Assembly (NCBI GenBank): GCA_007131535.1
Contig: SLQI01000238.1
Location: 1 to 10,994 of the forward strand
DNA from: Balneolales bacterium
GTDB lineage: Bacteria; Bacteroidota; Rhodothermia; Balneolales; Natronogracilivirgulaceae
Reading direction: 5' to 3'
DNA length: 10,994 bases
Shown: positions 1 to 7,600 of the stretch, in pieces
Numbering within the stretch: position 1 is the first letter of the stretch
Layout of the letters: each line of letters opens with the position of its first letter
Position numbers and translations under genes: made by a program
The notes under the pieces: model-generated
Seen by the model: the letters and a program-made list of their open reading frames with translations, nothing else
Databases searched by the model: none
What the model was told of the DNA's origin: nothing

Positions 1-1722
1 GACCTCGAAAAACACCTGTAAATTTTCTCCTTCGTGAATCTCTTTATCATATATCAAACCAATCTTCTCATTTTTGACCTGTACGGTGTCTCCTGCTGTA
101 CTTCCCAGGATAATATCACTCAACAACAAATCTTCTGAATCGGCATCCAGTAATTCGGGTTTGTTTATTCGCTCTTTATTCATGCCCACCAGAGACCAGT
201 TTTCCGGTTGATCACTCTGACCCGGAATACCAAAATACAGCTCGGAAAACAAGACTGAGTGCCTGATATCCGCGGAAGCTAATGTAGAATGTGCCGAATT
301 AGGAAAATAGCCGGGTCCGCTATTTGAGTCATAAATCTTACTTATATCCCGGATACTTTGCTCATAGCGTTCATTCGTGGAATCATAATGAACCACACCC
401 TGTTTGAGATGCAATTTATAGTGTTGCTTTCCCTCCTGTCCGGCAATAGCTTCAAATTTGTCATAAAGTTCCTGAGGTCTGGATTGAATAATGCTGATTA
501 ATTCAGGTTGATTTTGATCATCAAGAAATCGGTATTGCCGGTATTCGAAATCATAGTCCCTAAGACGGCGCTCATAAACACTGGTATCATCCGGAGCACG
601 GTTATATACATGTTCTGTAGCTCTTCGGGCACGGGCCCGAGACATGTTATTGCGTAAATTCAGTCCGTTCATCCGGTCGTACCCAACGGTCTGATGCCAG
701 GCCCTGTCGTACTCCTGCAGACGATTACCGAAAAAGCGGTCGTAGGTGGAGAGATCGTTATAAAGTACAAATTGTAAAAATGTACCTATCCGGATATCCA
801 CATTGGTTCCACGTGTTCCAAAAGCACTGTTATTAAAAACCGTGCTCGGAATAAACTCCTCTACACTCTTACGAAGCCCGTAAGGCCCACTGCCTCCCGA
901 CCGGCCAAACAGAAAAAAAATGTTATCCCTTTCTATTTCAGTCACATCATAGTATTGCCACAGTTCTACTTCAACCGGAATCATGGAACTCATAATGTGC
1001 TGCTGCAGCTGGAAAACCTCAGTGCTTGCTTGTGGATGGATGTAACCTTTAGATTGCAAATCGTATATTTTCGCACGAACCTCAGACGACGACTGACCTA
1101 TTCGTCCCCGCTCAATATTGGTTGGCTCTCCCAGCCTGACATAAATTTCTCCCCGGTCATCGGTGCCGTAAACAGTGGTATCGTTTTTCGTAAAATGTTT
1201 TTTTGAAAACAAGATACGCTCCCAGTGTTCGATCAAGCGTTCATTAATATCACTTGAGATAATCACGTCCCGCGTATTCCAGATACCTCTTATTTTTTCA
1301 TAAATGGAAGGGTCGGACTCTTCAAGATAATCGTATAGTTGATCCTGTTCACTTGAGGTAAGCAATGGCTCCATATACTTCACCTCACGCTTGAGTAAAT
1401 CGTAATAGGGGTCCACTTCTTTGGCATTGAGCCCCCAATCATACATCTCCGAAGCCAGCGCAGCAAGGTTACGTCGTTCATGGCGTACTACCATTTCCAT
1501 GAAGCGAAAAGCCAGTGCCGGATCGTACTTCTCATTCTGCCCGGCTATCTCGCTGTAATAAACGCTTACGTAGTTAAAATACTCGTTGTATTTGCCTTGT
1601 TCGATATAACATTCAGCCTTTTCAAAACCGGCATTTTTATCTTCGCATACCTGTGCCATTAATGGAATAGACCAAATGACGCTTATTACAACAGCAAGCG
1701 ATACTCGGATTGGGTGCATCAT
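1..1722 (-). CDS. Secreted GWxTD-domain protein, C-terminus outside window
   Basis: The frame is open from an ATG at 1722 to the left edge: 574 codons without a stop, so the protein is longer than this. The start is a double ATG (1722 and 1719) preceded by a G-rich GGGGGAAGG; either ATG could be used. Residues 1-23 form a signal peptide (Arg6, a hydrophobic stretch VSLAVVISVIW, then a plausible LMA|Q cleavage site), so the product is exported. Residues about 140-205 carry the GWxTD-family pattern: IWNTRD around Trp148, an NE plus aromatic/Arg helix, then YGTDDRGEIYVRLGEP at 185-200, where YGTD stands for the name-giving GWxTD. Family members are common in Bacteroidota and relatives, but their biochemical role is not established, so I assign none. 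The mature part is rich in Tyr, Arg and Glu. The gene is a separate unit from the crcB pair, 259 bp away. Confidence 0.8.
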   Translation of the reverse strand, partial: MMHPIRVSLAVVISVIWSIPLMAQVCEDKNAGFEKAECYIEQGKYNEYFNYVSVYYSEIAGQNEKYDPALAFRFMEMVVRHERRNLAALASEMYDWGLNAKEVDPYYDLLKREVKYMEPLLTSSEQDQLYDYLEESDPSIYEKIRGIWNTRDVIISSDINERLIEHWERILFSKKHFTKNDTTVYGTDDRGEIYVRLGEPTNIERGRIGQSSSEVRAKIYDLQSKGYIHPQASTEVFQLQQHIMSSMIPVEVELWQYYDVTEIERDNIFFLFGRSGGSGPYGLRKSVEEFIPSTVFNNSAFGTRGTNVDIRIGTFLQFVLYNDLSTYDRFFGNRLQEYDRAWHQTVGYDRMNGLNLRNNMSRARARRATEHVYNRAPDDTSVYERRLRDYDFEYRQYRFLDDQNQPELISIIQSRPQELYDKFEAIAGQEGKQHYKLHLKQGVVHYDSTNERYEQSIRDISKIYDSNSGPGYFPNSAHSTLASADIRHSVLFSELYFGIPGQSDQPENWSLVGMNKERINKPELLDADSEDLLLSDIILGSTAGDTVQVKNEKIGLIYDKEIHEGENLQVFFEV

Positions 1723-1766
1723 CCTTCCCCCTGAGGCGGGTTAGATTTTAATGTATCGTCTTAATC

Positions 1767-1794
1767 AATATATATACTCTGTATAAAAGCACAA
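1767..1794 (-). promoter_or_regulatory. Candidate promoter of the GWxTD gene
   Basis: Reading the minus strand, TTGTGC (1794-1789) lies 16 bases before TATATT (1772-1767), which matches the -10 consensus at five of six bases; the -35 matches at only three. The -10 is about 45 bases before the ATG. The surrounding DNA is AT-rich, so chance matches are likely. A Bacteroidota-type TAnnTTTG motif was not found here. Confidence 0.3.
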
Positions 1795-1795
1795 G

Positions 1796-1822
1796 ATTTA
1801 CGAGTTGATTTTCATCGTAAAT
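1796..1822. promoter_or_regulatory. Perfect 8-bp inverted repeat, possible operator
   Basis: ATTTACGA (1796-1803) and TCGTAAAT (1815-1822) are exact reverse complements separated by 11 bases. The site sits directly upstream of the candidate -35 of the GWxTD gene, where a dimeric regulator could bind. It has no following T-run, which argues against a terminator. The regulator is unknown. Confidence 0.35.
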
Positions 1823-1981
1823 ACACTTTTCCAACACCTATCATGAGCATAACATCCTGCTCACTCTCATGTGTCCTAACTAATGGCCAACATCAATCTT
1901 CTAACAACCTGCTTATCTGCTTCATTCAGCTTATAGCCGGTTCACTCTGCTCTGATCCGTATTTATAATCCATTGCAAAAT

Positions 1982-2344
1982 TCAGATTACGATATACCAA
2001 CCGGATACCGTAAATCCAACCCCGAGAATAACGGAGGCTGCTATATAAAAAACGGTTTTGATGATGCGATGTTCTTCCATCATCAACATCCATTGCAAGC
2101 TAAAGGTGGAAAATGTAGTAAATGCCCCCAAAAACCCAAACGAGATGATTTCTAACCCGTATGCTATACCGGGGTAGTTTTGCTGCAGGCCAAACAAAAC
2201 ACCGATACCCAGACACCCAAGACTATTGATGATAAGGGTAGACCAGGGAAAATAAGTACCTAAACCGGCAATCAGTTTTATATCAAGTAAATATCGGAGA
2301 ACTGCTCCGGGTATACCGGCTGCTATGGTGGCTAAAATGATCAT
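1982..2344 (-). CDS. crcB: Fluoride channel CrcB/Fluc, second gene of the pair
   Basis: This 120-residue protein has the size and four-helix layout of the CrcB/Fluc family, small inner-membrane channels that let fluoride leave the cell. Family marks are visible in order: GAVLRY with Arg17 in the first helix, the pore Asn40 in IINSLG, and the broken third helix GAFTTFSTF at 73-81, which carries the two phenylalanines (Phe78, Phe81) that line the fluoride path in characterised Flucs. The ATG at 2344 overlaps the TGA of the upstream crcB by ATGA, so the two are translationally coupled. Fluc channels work as antiparallel dimers; tandem genes in other bacteria often encode two halves of a heterodimer fixed in opposite orientations, and that is the likely arrangement here (inference). 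All key residues are present, so this copy could also function alone. Confidence 0.9.
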   Translation of the reverse strand: MIILATIAAGIPGAVLRYLLDIKLIAGLGTYFPWSTLIINSLGCLGIGVLFGLQQNYPGIAYGLEIISFGFLGAFTTFSTFSLQWMLMMEEHRIIKTVFYIAASVILGVGFTVSGWYIVI

Positions 2345-2736
2345 GTGATCAAGCTTTGTCTATAGATGAATTCTGTACCCTTCCACCCGATATAAGCAAA
2401 AATGCCACCGCCGAGTATACTGAGCGCTACATATCCTGCAGTAATAATAATGGTGGAGTTTTCCAGCAGAATCAGAATGTCGAGTGTAAAATTGGAAAAC
2501 GTGGTAAATGAAGCCAATAAGCCTGCCGATAAGCCGATTTGGCCGACTTCACTTCGAATAATGCTATGCCGAATTGCTGCTGCCAAGACTGCAAGCAAGA
2601 ACGATCCTACCAGATTAACGAAAACGGTTGCCCAGGGGAACACCGAATCAGCCGGATCAATGGATGTATATGCGGTATATCTGAGCAGAGTACCGGCCAG
2701 ACCACCGGCGGCAACGGCTAATATATTAGACCACAA
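2341..2736 (-). CDS. crcB: Fluoride channel CrcB/Fluc, first gene of the pair
   Basis: This 131-residue paralogue of the next gene has the same marks: GTLLRY with Arg19, the pore Asn41 in VNLVGS, and SFTTFSNF at 76-83 with Phe80 and Phe83. Four hydrophobic segments fill most of the chain. The start is a judgement: the only usual initiation codon that keeps the normal family N-terminus (WSNILAVAAGGLAG) is TTG at 2736; the codon before it is ATT, and a TAA follows seven codons upstream. No Shine-Dalgarno sequence precedes it. The stop TGA (2343-2341) overlaps the ATG of the second crcB. The product should be an inner-membrane fluoride exporter, probably as a heterodimer with its neighbour. I looked upstream for a crcB-type fluoride riboswitch and could not establish one. 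Confidence 0.88.
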   Translation of the reverse strand: MWSNILAVAAGGLAGTLLRYTAYTSIDPADSVFPWATVFVNLVGSFLLAVLAAAIRHSIIRSEVGQIGLSAGLLASFTTFSNFTLDILILLENSTIIITAGYVALSILGGGIFAYIGWKGTEFIYRQSLIT

Positions 2737-2779
2737 AATGTTATGAGTTTTATTTTATCAGTCTCCATAATTATACAAG

Positions 2780-2822
2780 TAAGCCGGGCTAAGTTATTCA
2801 ACTTAATGCAGAGTTTAAACTC
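2780..2822. repeat. Cluster of short palindromes in the crcB leader
   Basis: Three adjacent symmetric elements lie 44-86 bases upstream of the crcB start: AGCC-G-GGCT within 2782-2790, TAAGTT-ATTC-AACTTA (2790-2805), and the uninterrupted 12-bp palindrome GAGTTTAAACTC (2811-2822). They could be operator sites or leader RNA hairpins. No T-run follows on the minus strand, so a terminator is unlikely. Confidence 0.4.
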
Positions 2823-2840
2823 CATTGCTGCCGATACCAT

Positions 2841-3109
2841 TAGCTATGTGTCTCGTAGAGACATTTTTTAGGTAGCTATAAGGTTTATCAAGCATCTTCA
2901 CTGTTACGTTAGAAACATCTCCTGAACTACGAGGGTGATTTTAAGGCTATGATTCGGTTAACAGAGCACCGACCACCTTCCGGAGGAAGGCCTCGTCGGT
3001 AGAAAATTAGCATGCCTACGATATCACGCTCCGTCAGGAGCGTTTCGTGGCCGACCGTACCCGATAACCTTCACAAAATGTTCCTACGGGAGGACTATTT
3101 GATATCGGG
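2841..3109. repeat. Decayed multi-hairpin intergenic repeat cluster
   Basis: Several hairpins follow one another with no ORF. TGTCTC-GTA-GAGACA (2849-2863) sits inside TAGCTA arms (2841-2846, 2873-2878). ACCGAC..GTCGGT (2968-2973, 2995-3000) encloses CCTTCC-GGA-GGAAGG (2976-2990). ACGCTCC-GTCA-GGAGCGT is at 3026-3043. CCCGATA (3060-3066) pairs with TATCGGG (3103-3109) around a small TCCT/AGGA hairpin (3082-3094). Two hairpins are followed by a GGTAG spacer (2871-2875 and 2998-3002). This architecture matches my recollection of widespread Bacteroidota intergenic repeats with CCTACGG-type hairpins and GGTAGAA spacers. The imperfect copies between 2880 and 2965 suggest decay. Function is unknown. 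Confidence 0.6.
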
Positions 3110-3322
3110 ACATGAATCAAAGTGATTTATGAAACCTCATGAGAAAATCGTAAAAGCTACCATCTTTTTGCGAGATCCTTAGCAAAAAAACCCTATTTAC
3201 GCAAGCAGTGTAAATATTTGATAGATGTGCAACACACACTGAAGTCAACGGAAATGGATGGACGCGAAGCAGATAACAGGCGGGTTTATTGCACTGCAAT
3301 TTGAGGAAGTACCAGCAGATGT
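3110..3322. other. Gene-free stretch downstream of the ZIP gene
   Basis: I see no convincing gene, RNA or terminator here. A 69-codon minus-strand frame starting at a TTG and overlapping the ZIP stop has no recognisable features, and its composition looks like chance. The T-run that would end a rho-independent terminator for the ZIP gene is absent near 3323. Confidence 0.5.
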
Positions 3323-4132
3323 TCAATCCAGCCCTACATCCAGCACCATCATAAAGGCAAAGCCCAGCATTCCCCCGGTTGTGGCGACACGGCGGTTTCC
3401 GTGGCTGTGAGCTTCGGGCACAATTTCATCAATAACCACAAAAATCATGGCACCGGCGGCAAAACTCAGCGCGTAGGGCAAGGCCGGCTGTACCGCCAAT
3501 ACCAACAAAGCACCCAGCACCCCGGCAACCGGAAATACAATGGCAGAAAACTGTCCCCAGAAAAAACTCCAGCGGCGAGAGATGCCTTCGCGCCGCAACG
3601 GCAAAGATACGGCCATGCCTTCCGGAATATTCTGGATACTGATAGCAATCGCTAATGCGATAGCACCACCCAATGTGGCCCCTTCCACACCGGATGCTAC
3701 AGCACCAAACGCAACTCCTACTGCCAGCGCCTCCGGCACATTGTGCAGGGTTATCGCACTGACCAGCATGGTACTTCTTCGAAAAGATGCCGAGTTGATC
3801 GGCCGGTCACCTACGAAGCGATCATACAAACCGGGCAACAAGTAATCTACAGCTTTCAGGCACATTCCCCCGACCAGAAACCCGATCAGCGCCGGCAGCC
3901 ACACCGGCATGGAGCCGCCGTCGCTTAACTCAAGCGCAGGCTCTAATAATGACCAAAAACTCGCCGCTATCATGATACCCCCGGCAAAGCCGAGCATACC
4001 ATCCATTACTTTCTGGTTGAAGGTTTTGAAATAAAATACCGAAGCCGCTCCCCCGGCTGTGGTAAACCATGCAATTATAAGTGCAAATAATGCCTGATTA
4101 ATGGGACTTAAGCCTGAAAACCATTCTAACAT
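3323..4132 (-). CDS. ZIP-family divalent metal transporter
   Basis: This 269-residue inner-membrane protein has about eight hydrophobic segments, as expected for ZIP transporters, which move zinc, iron or manganese into the cytoplasm. The two metal-site helices are clear: HNVPEALAVGVAFG from His130 to Gly143 (transmembrane 4) and QNIPEGMAVSLPL at 167-179 (transmembrane 5). A third polar stretch, DEIVPEAHSHGN (235-246), matches the GufA-like bacterial subfamily. The usual Gly after HNxPE is Ala here. The loop before transmembrane 4 has no His-rich metal-binding run. The metal cannot be told from sequence. The ATG at 4132 gives a normal family N-terminus; a TAA lies directly before it. No strong Shine-Dalgarno is visible. 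The gene stands alone: neighbours on both sides are more than 500 bp away, so it is probably its own transcript. Confidence 0.9.
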   Translation of the reverse strand: MLEWFSGLSPINQALFALIIAWFTTAGGAASVFYFKTFNQKVMDGMLGFAGGIMIAASFWSLLEPALELSDGGSMPVWLPALIGFLVGGMCLKAVDYLLPGLYDRFVGDRPINSASFRRSTMLVSAITLHNVPEALAVGVAFGAVASGVEGATLGGAIALAIAISIQNIPEGMAVSLPLRREGISRRWSFFWGQFSAIVFPVAGVLGALLVLAVQPALPYALSFAAGAMIFVVIDEIVPEAHSHGNRRVATTGGMLGFAFMMVLDVGLD

Positions 4133-4249
4133 TTAAGAATCAACTAATTATTCTTCTACTTTTTTTTAGCCACACCTAAAATACAAATTCTCACTACAAC
4201 TTCAATCCCGCTCCGGGGATAAAATTATAAAAACGGGCCGTTGTTATAG
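4133..4249 (-). other. Leader region of the ZIP gene
   Basis: AT-rich DNA upstream of the ZIP start. AAGAAT (4135-4140) and ATTCTT (4150-4155) could form a weak hairpin immediately before the ATG. A small GC-rich hairpin, CCCG-CTC-CGGG, is at 4207-4217. I find no confident promoter, Fur-like or Zur-like box. Confidence 0.3.
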
Positions 4250-4630
4250 CCTGCATTATTCACAAATTTTGTATAAAAAGTCCTATTGTCATGTATTTCA
4301 ATAAGGTACTCAAAAAAGGCTATATTTTTAATCACTTCTGTCCGACTATTTTTAAATTACGATCGATATTCTGATTTTTTTTTAAAAAGGTATCAACCAC
4401 ATATCATTTTCCGTTGGCTTCAGCCCTGCAAATATTGGGGCTAAAGCCCCATAACTTTGTGGGGGCCGTCCAACCGTCGGCTAAAGCCGACGGTAATGGA
4501 TCTTCATTAGCTACCTTACGCAAATTGTACATCCCGTAAAAAGCTGGGGCACAGAACATTATAGGGTAACTGCGAACTTTAGCTGTGGGCGGTGTTGTCC
4601 AAAACTAATTTTCTTGGTGAATAATGCAGG
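4250..4630. mobile_element. Putative MITE or emptied IS with 14-bp inverted ends
   Basis: CCTGCATTATTCAC (4250-4263) is repeated as its exact reverse complement GTGAATAATGCAGG (4617-4630), bounding 381 bp with no credible ORF. The flanks just outside are ATAG on the left (4246-4249) and GTAG on the right (4631-4634), three of four bases alike, as a mutated target-site duplication would be. The ends point CCTGC outward, as in some DDE-transposase insertion sequences; I recall IS1380-type ends of similar form but cannot verify it. The unit lies between the ZIP gene and the efflux operon and carries REP-like hairpins inside. It may be a miniature non-autonomous element or a deletion derivative of an IS. 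Confidence 0.55.
4411..4494. repeat. REP-like hairpin pair with GCTAAAGC cores
   Basis: TGGGGCT-AA-AGCCCCA (4436-4451) is a perfect 7-bp stem, and ACCGTCGGCT-AA-AGCCGACGGT (4473-4494) a perfect 10-bp stem with the same AA loop. A third arm, CCGTTGGCTT (4411-4420), matches the reverse complement of 4484-4493 at nine of ten bases, so the whole block can also close as one larger structure. Paired hairpins of this kind resemble REP/BIME elements moved by REP-associated Y1 transposases in other bacteria. That mechanism is inference here; no such transposase is in the window. Confidence 0.6.
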
Positions 4631-4661
4631 GTAGAGTGTTAGTAAGAAAACTCAAAGTGCC

Positions 4662-7600
4662 TTAAGCACGCAATCGTTCAATCTCAGCAATCTCCTCTTC
4701 GTCGACTTTAGCTGATTGCAATGAAGAAATCGCTGATTTGGAAGAACTCACATAGCTGTAAAGAGCCGGTATCACATAAAGGGTGAGGATACTCGCGAAA
4801 ATCAATCCTCCGATAATGGTCAGTCCCATAGAAATCCGGCTTTCGGCCCCGGCTCCGATGGCCAGCGCAATGGGGGTAACTCCCAGAACCGTAGAAAGTG
4901 AGGTCATCAGGATTGGACGAAACCGTGCGCCTGCAGCATCGATTATCGCTTCGGTGATCTCGAGCCCGGCCGCTTTTCGCTGATTGGCAAACTCGACGAT
5001 CAGAATAGCATTTTTAGAGACCAGCCCAACCAGCATAATAATACCGATCTGACTGAATATGTTGAGCGACTCATCAAAATACCAAAGTGTAAGCAGCGCG
5101 CCGGCAACAGCAAGCGGAACCGTAAATAAAATGATGAGCGGGTCCCGAAAACTTTCAAACTGGGCGCTCAGGATCAGGTAGATTAAAACGATAGCAAGCA
5201 GAAACGCGAACAACAGGCTATCTGCACTTTCGTCGAAATCTCTCGAAGCTCCGGCAAGTGCTGTTGCAAAGCGCTCATCAAGATGCTCCTCCCGGAGTTC
5301 TTCCATGGCCGCAATGCCCTCACCCATACTTACGCCCGGGGCCAGGCCGGCCTGCACGGTCGCCGATACATAACGATTATATCGATATAGTTGAGGCGGA
5401 CTGCTGCGCTCTGTTAAGGTGGCTACATTATCAATTTGCACCAGTCTGCCGTTATCCGAACGGACATAAAGAGATTGCAGGTCAATGGGCTCATTTCGAT
5501 AGCTGCGATCGAGCTGACCAATGACCTGGTATTGCATGCCGTCTTTGATGAAAAAACCATATCGCTGCCCGCTCAGTGCCAATTGCATCGTAGTGGCGAT
5601 ATCGCTTGCTGAAACTCCCAGATTACGTGCCCGGTCACGCTTGATATCCACTTCGATTTCCGGTTTATCGAACTTCAGGTCCACATCGACTACGGAAAAC
5701 GATGGATGTTCACGAGCCGCATCCAGAAAAACCGGGAGCTGCTCTTCAAGGGCTTCAAAATTTGGTGCCTGCAGCACATATTGCACCGGAAGGCCTCCAC
5801 CCCGCCCTACCTGGATGGTCTGCCTTTGGGAAACAAAAGTTTGCGCAGCCGTGTGTTCATTCATCATTTCGGTAAGCCGGTCGGCTACTTCCTGTTGGGA
5901 TCTGTCCCGTTCCGAAGGGTCATTTAAGATGACATTCATAAAAGCCGAGTTTACCGATCCCGAGCCAAACCCCGGAGAAGTTACCGAAATGACGGCATTC
6001 GACTCCGGAATACTCCGCTGAACATCATCAACCACACGATCTACATAATGATCCATAAATTCAAAGGTAGCCCCTTCCGGACCGGTAGCAAACATTTGAA
6101 CACGTGAACGATCTTCCATCGGTGCCAGCTCTGAGGGCAGGATGTTCCAAAAAAGGGTAATCATCCCGGCAGCCCCTCCCATAATTACGAAAGCGAGCCA
6201 ACGACGTCGCATAAATGCATTGAGGCTGTTGCGGTAAGTATCATTCAACCAAATGAAAAAAGGTTCGGTTACTTTGTACAACCGGGTGGGTTGCTCCCTT
6301 TTTTTCAAGATTTTGGAACATAACATCGGGGAGAACGACAGCGCGACGAAGGACGAAATAACTACCGCCCCGGCAAGTACAACACCGAATTCCCTGAACA
6401 GCTGACCGGTTACTCCATCAAGGAAGATAATTGGCAGAAACACCGCTATCAGGGCGGTTGTGGTTGATATGATCGCAAAAAATATTTCAGCAGCTCCTTG
6501 AATGGCAGCCCGTACAGGCGTCATATCCTGCTCAATTTTCGCATAGATATTCTCCAGTACCACAATCGAATCATCCACCACCAATCCAATGGCCAGCACC
6601 AGTCCCAACAGAGTGAGAACGTTGATGGAAAACCCCATCAAAAACATGATAAAAAAGGCTCCGATCAATGAAATCGGAATCACCAGAACCGGAATAACTG
6701 TGGTTCGCCAATCCCTTAAGAACAGGAAAATTACCAACACCACCAGGGTAAAAGCTACCAGTATAGTCTGCTGGACTTCACTGATAGAATCACGTACGTA
6801 TTCGGTAGTATCAAATCCGACTCCGGTGCTGATATCCGCCGGGATTTCTCTTTCAATTTCTTCTATGCGCTCATAGAATTCGTCAACAATCTCAATATTA
6901 TTGGCACCCGGTTGCGGGATCAGAACGACACCAACCATAGGAACGCCATCACGCTTGAGCACGGTTCGCTCGTTTTCCGCTTCAATCACGGCCCGTCCCA
7001 CATCCTCAAACCGAACTGTACCCGAAGGATCATTACGAAGAATCATCCGGTTGAATTCGGAGGCATCCTCCATCCGCGAAAGCGTTCGGACGGTTAATTC
7101 AGTTGAATAACCCTCTATCCGGCCCGACGGCAGCTCTACGTTTTCCTTGTTGAGGGCTTCCATCACATCGAGCGGAGTCATGTTGTAAGCCGCCAGCTGG
7201 TTCGGGTTCATCCAAAGGCGCATTGAATAGCGTTTTTCTCCCCAGATGCGCACCTCGCTGACCCCCGGAATAGTTTGCAGGCGTTCTTTAAAAATGGTAT
7301 TGGCAATGTTACTGACTTCAAGAATATCCCGCTGATCACTTTGTACATTCAGAAATACGATCGGGTCAGCGTCGGCGTCAGCTTTGGTAACAGTTGGCGG
7401 GTCGGCGTCTTCGGGCAGATCCCGTTGGGCACGGGATACCCGGTCTCGTACATCATTGGCCGCAACATCGAGATCCATGTCCAGATCGAATTCGATGGTA
7501 ATCTGGCTGCGGCCTTCCGCACTGAAGGAATTCATCGAGCGGATACCGGATACACTATTTAGCTGCTCTTCGAGAGGTTCGGTAATCATGGCTTCAATGA

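Noticed and set aside
955..1206. Plus-strand frame inside the GWxTD gene
   Set aside because: It is opposite a long open frame with a signal peptide and a family motif; it has no features of its own.
2737..2960. Possible fluoride riboswitch upstream of crcB
   Set aside because: Fragments such as AUGGAG and UAAAC are present, but the ordered pseudoknot elements and the closing CUCCUAC-type strand are not, so I could not fold it to the consensus by eye.
2841..3109. CRISPR array
   Set aside because: The hairpins differ in sequence and the spacing is irregular; there is no repeated unit with unique spacers.
3117..3326. 69-codon minus-strand frame overlapping the ZIP stop
   Set aside because: It starts with TTG, has no recognisable motif, no ribosome-binding site, and a composition typical of chance translation.
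4570..4607. Short plus-strand reading LRTLAVGGVVQN before a stop near the right end of the MITE-like unit, considered as a transposase C-terminal remnant
   Set aside because: It is only 12 codons and is preceded at once by an in-frame stop; too short to assign.
4657..4669. GTGC/GCAC hairpin at the pump stop codon as a terminator
   Set aside because: It has only four base pairs, overlaps the coding end and has no adequate T-run.
5521..6021. 166-codon plus-strand frame inside the RND pump gene
   Set aside because: Its length comes from the codon structure of the real minus-strand pump gene; it has no family resemblance and no start signal.
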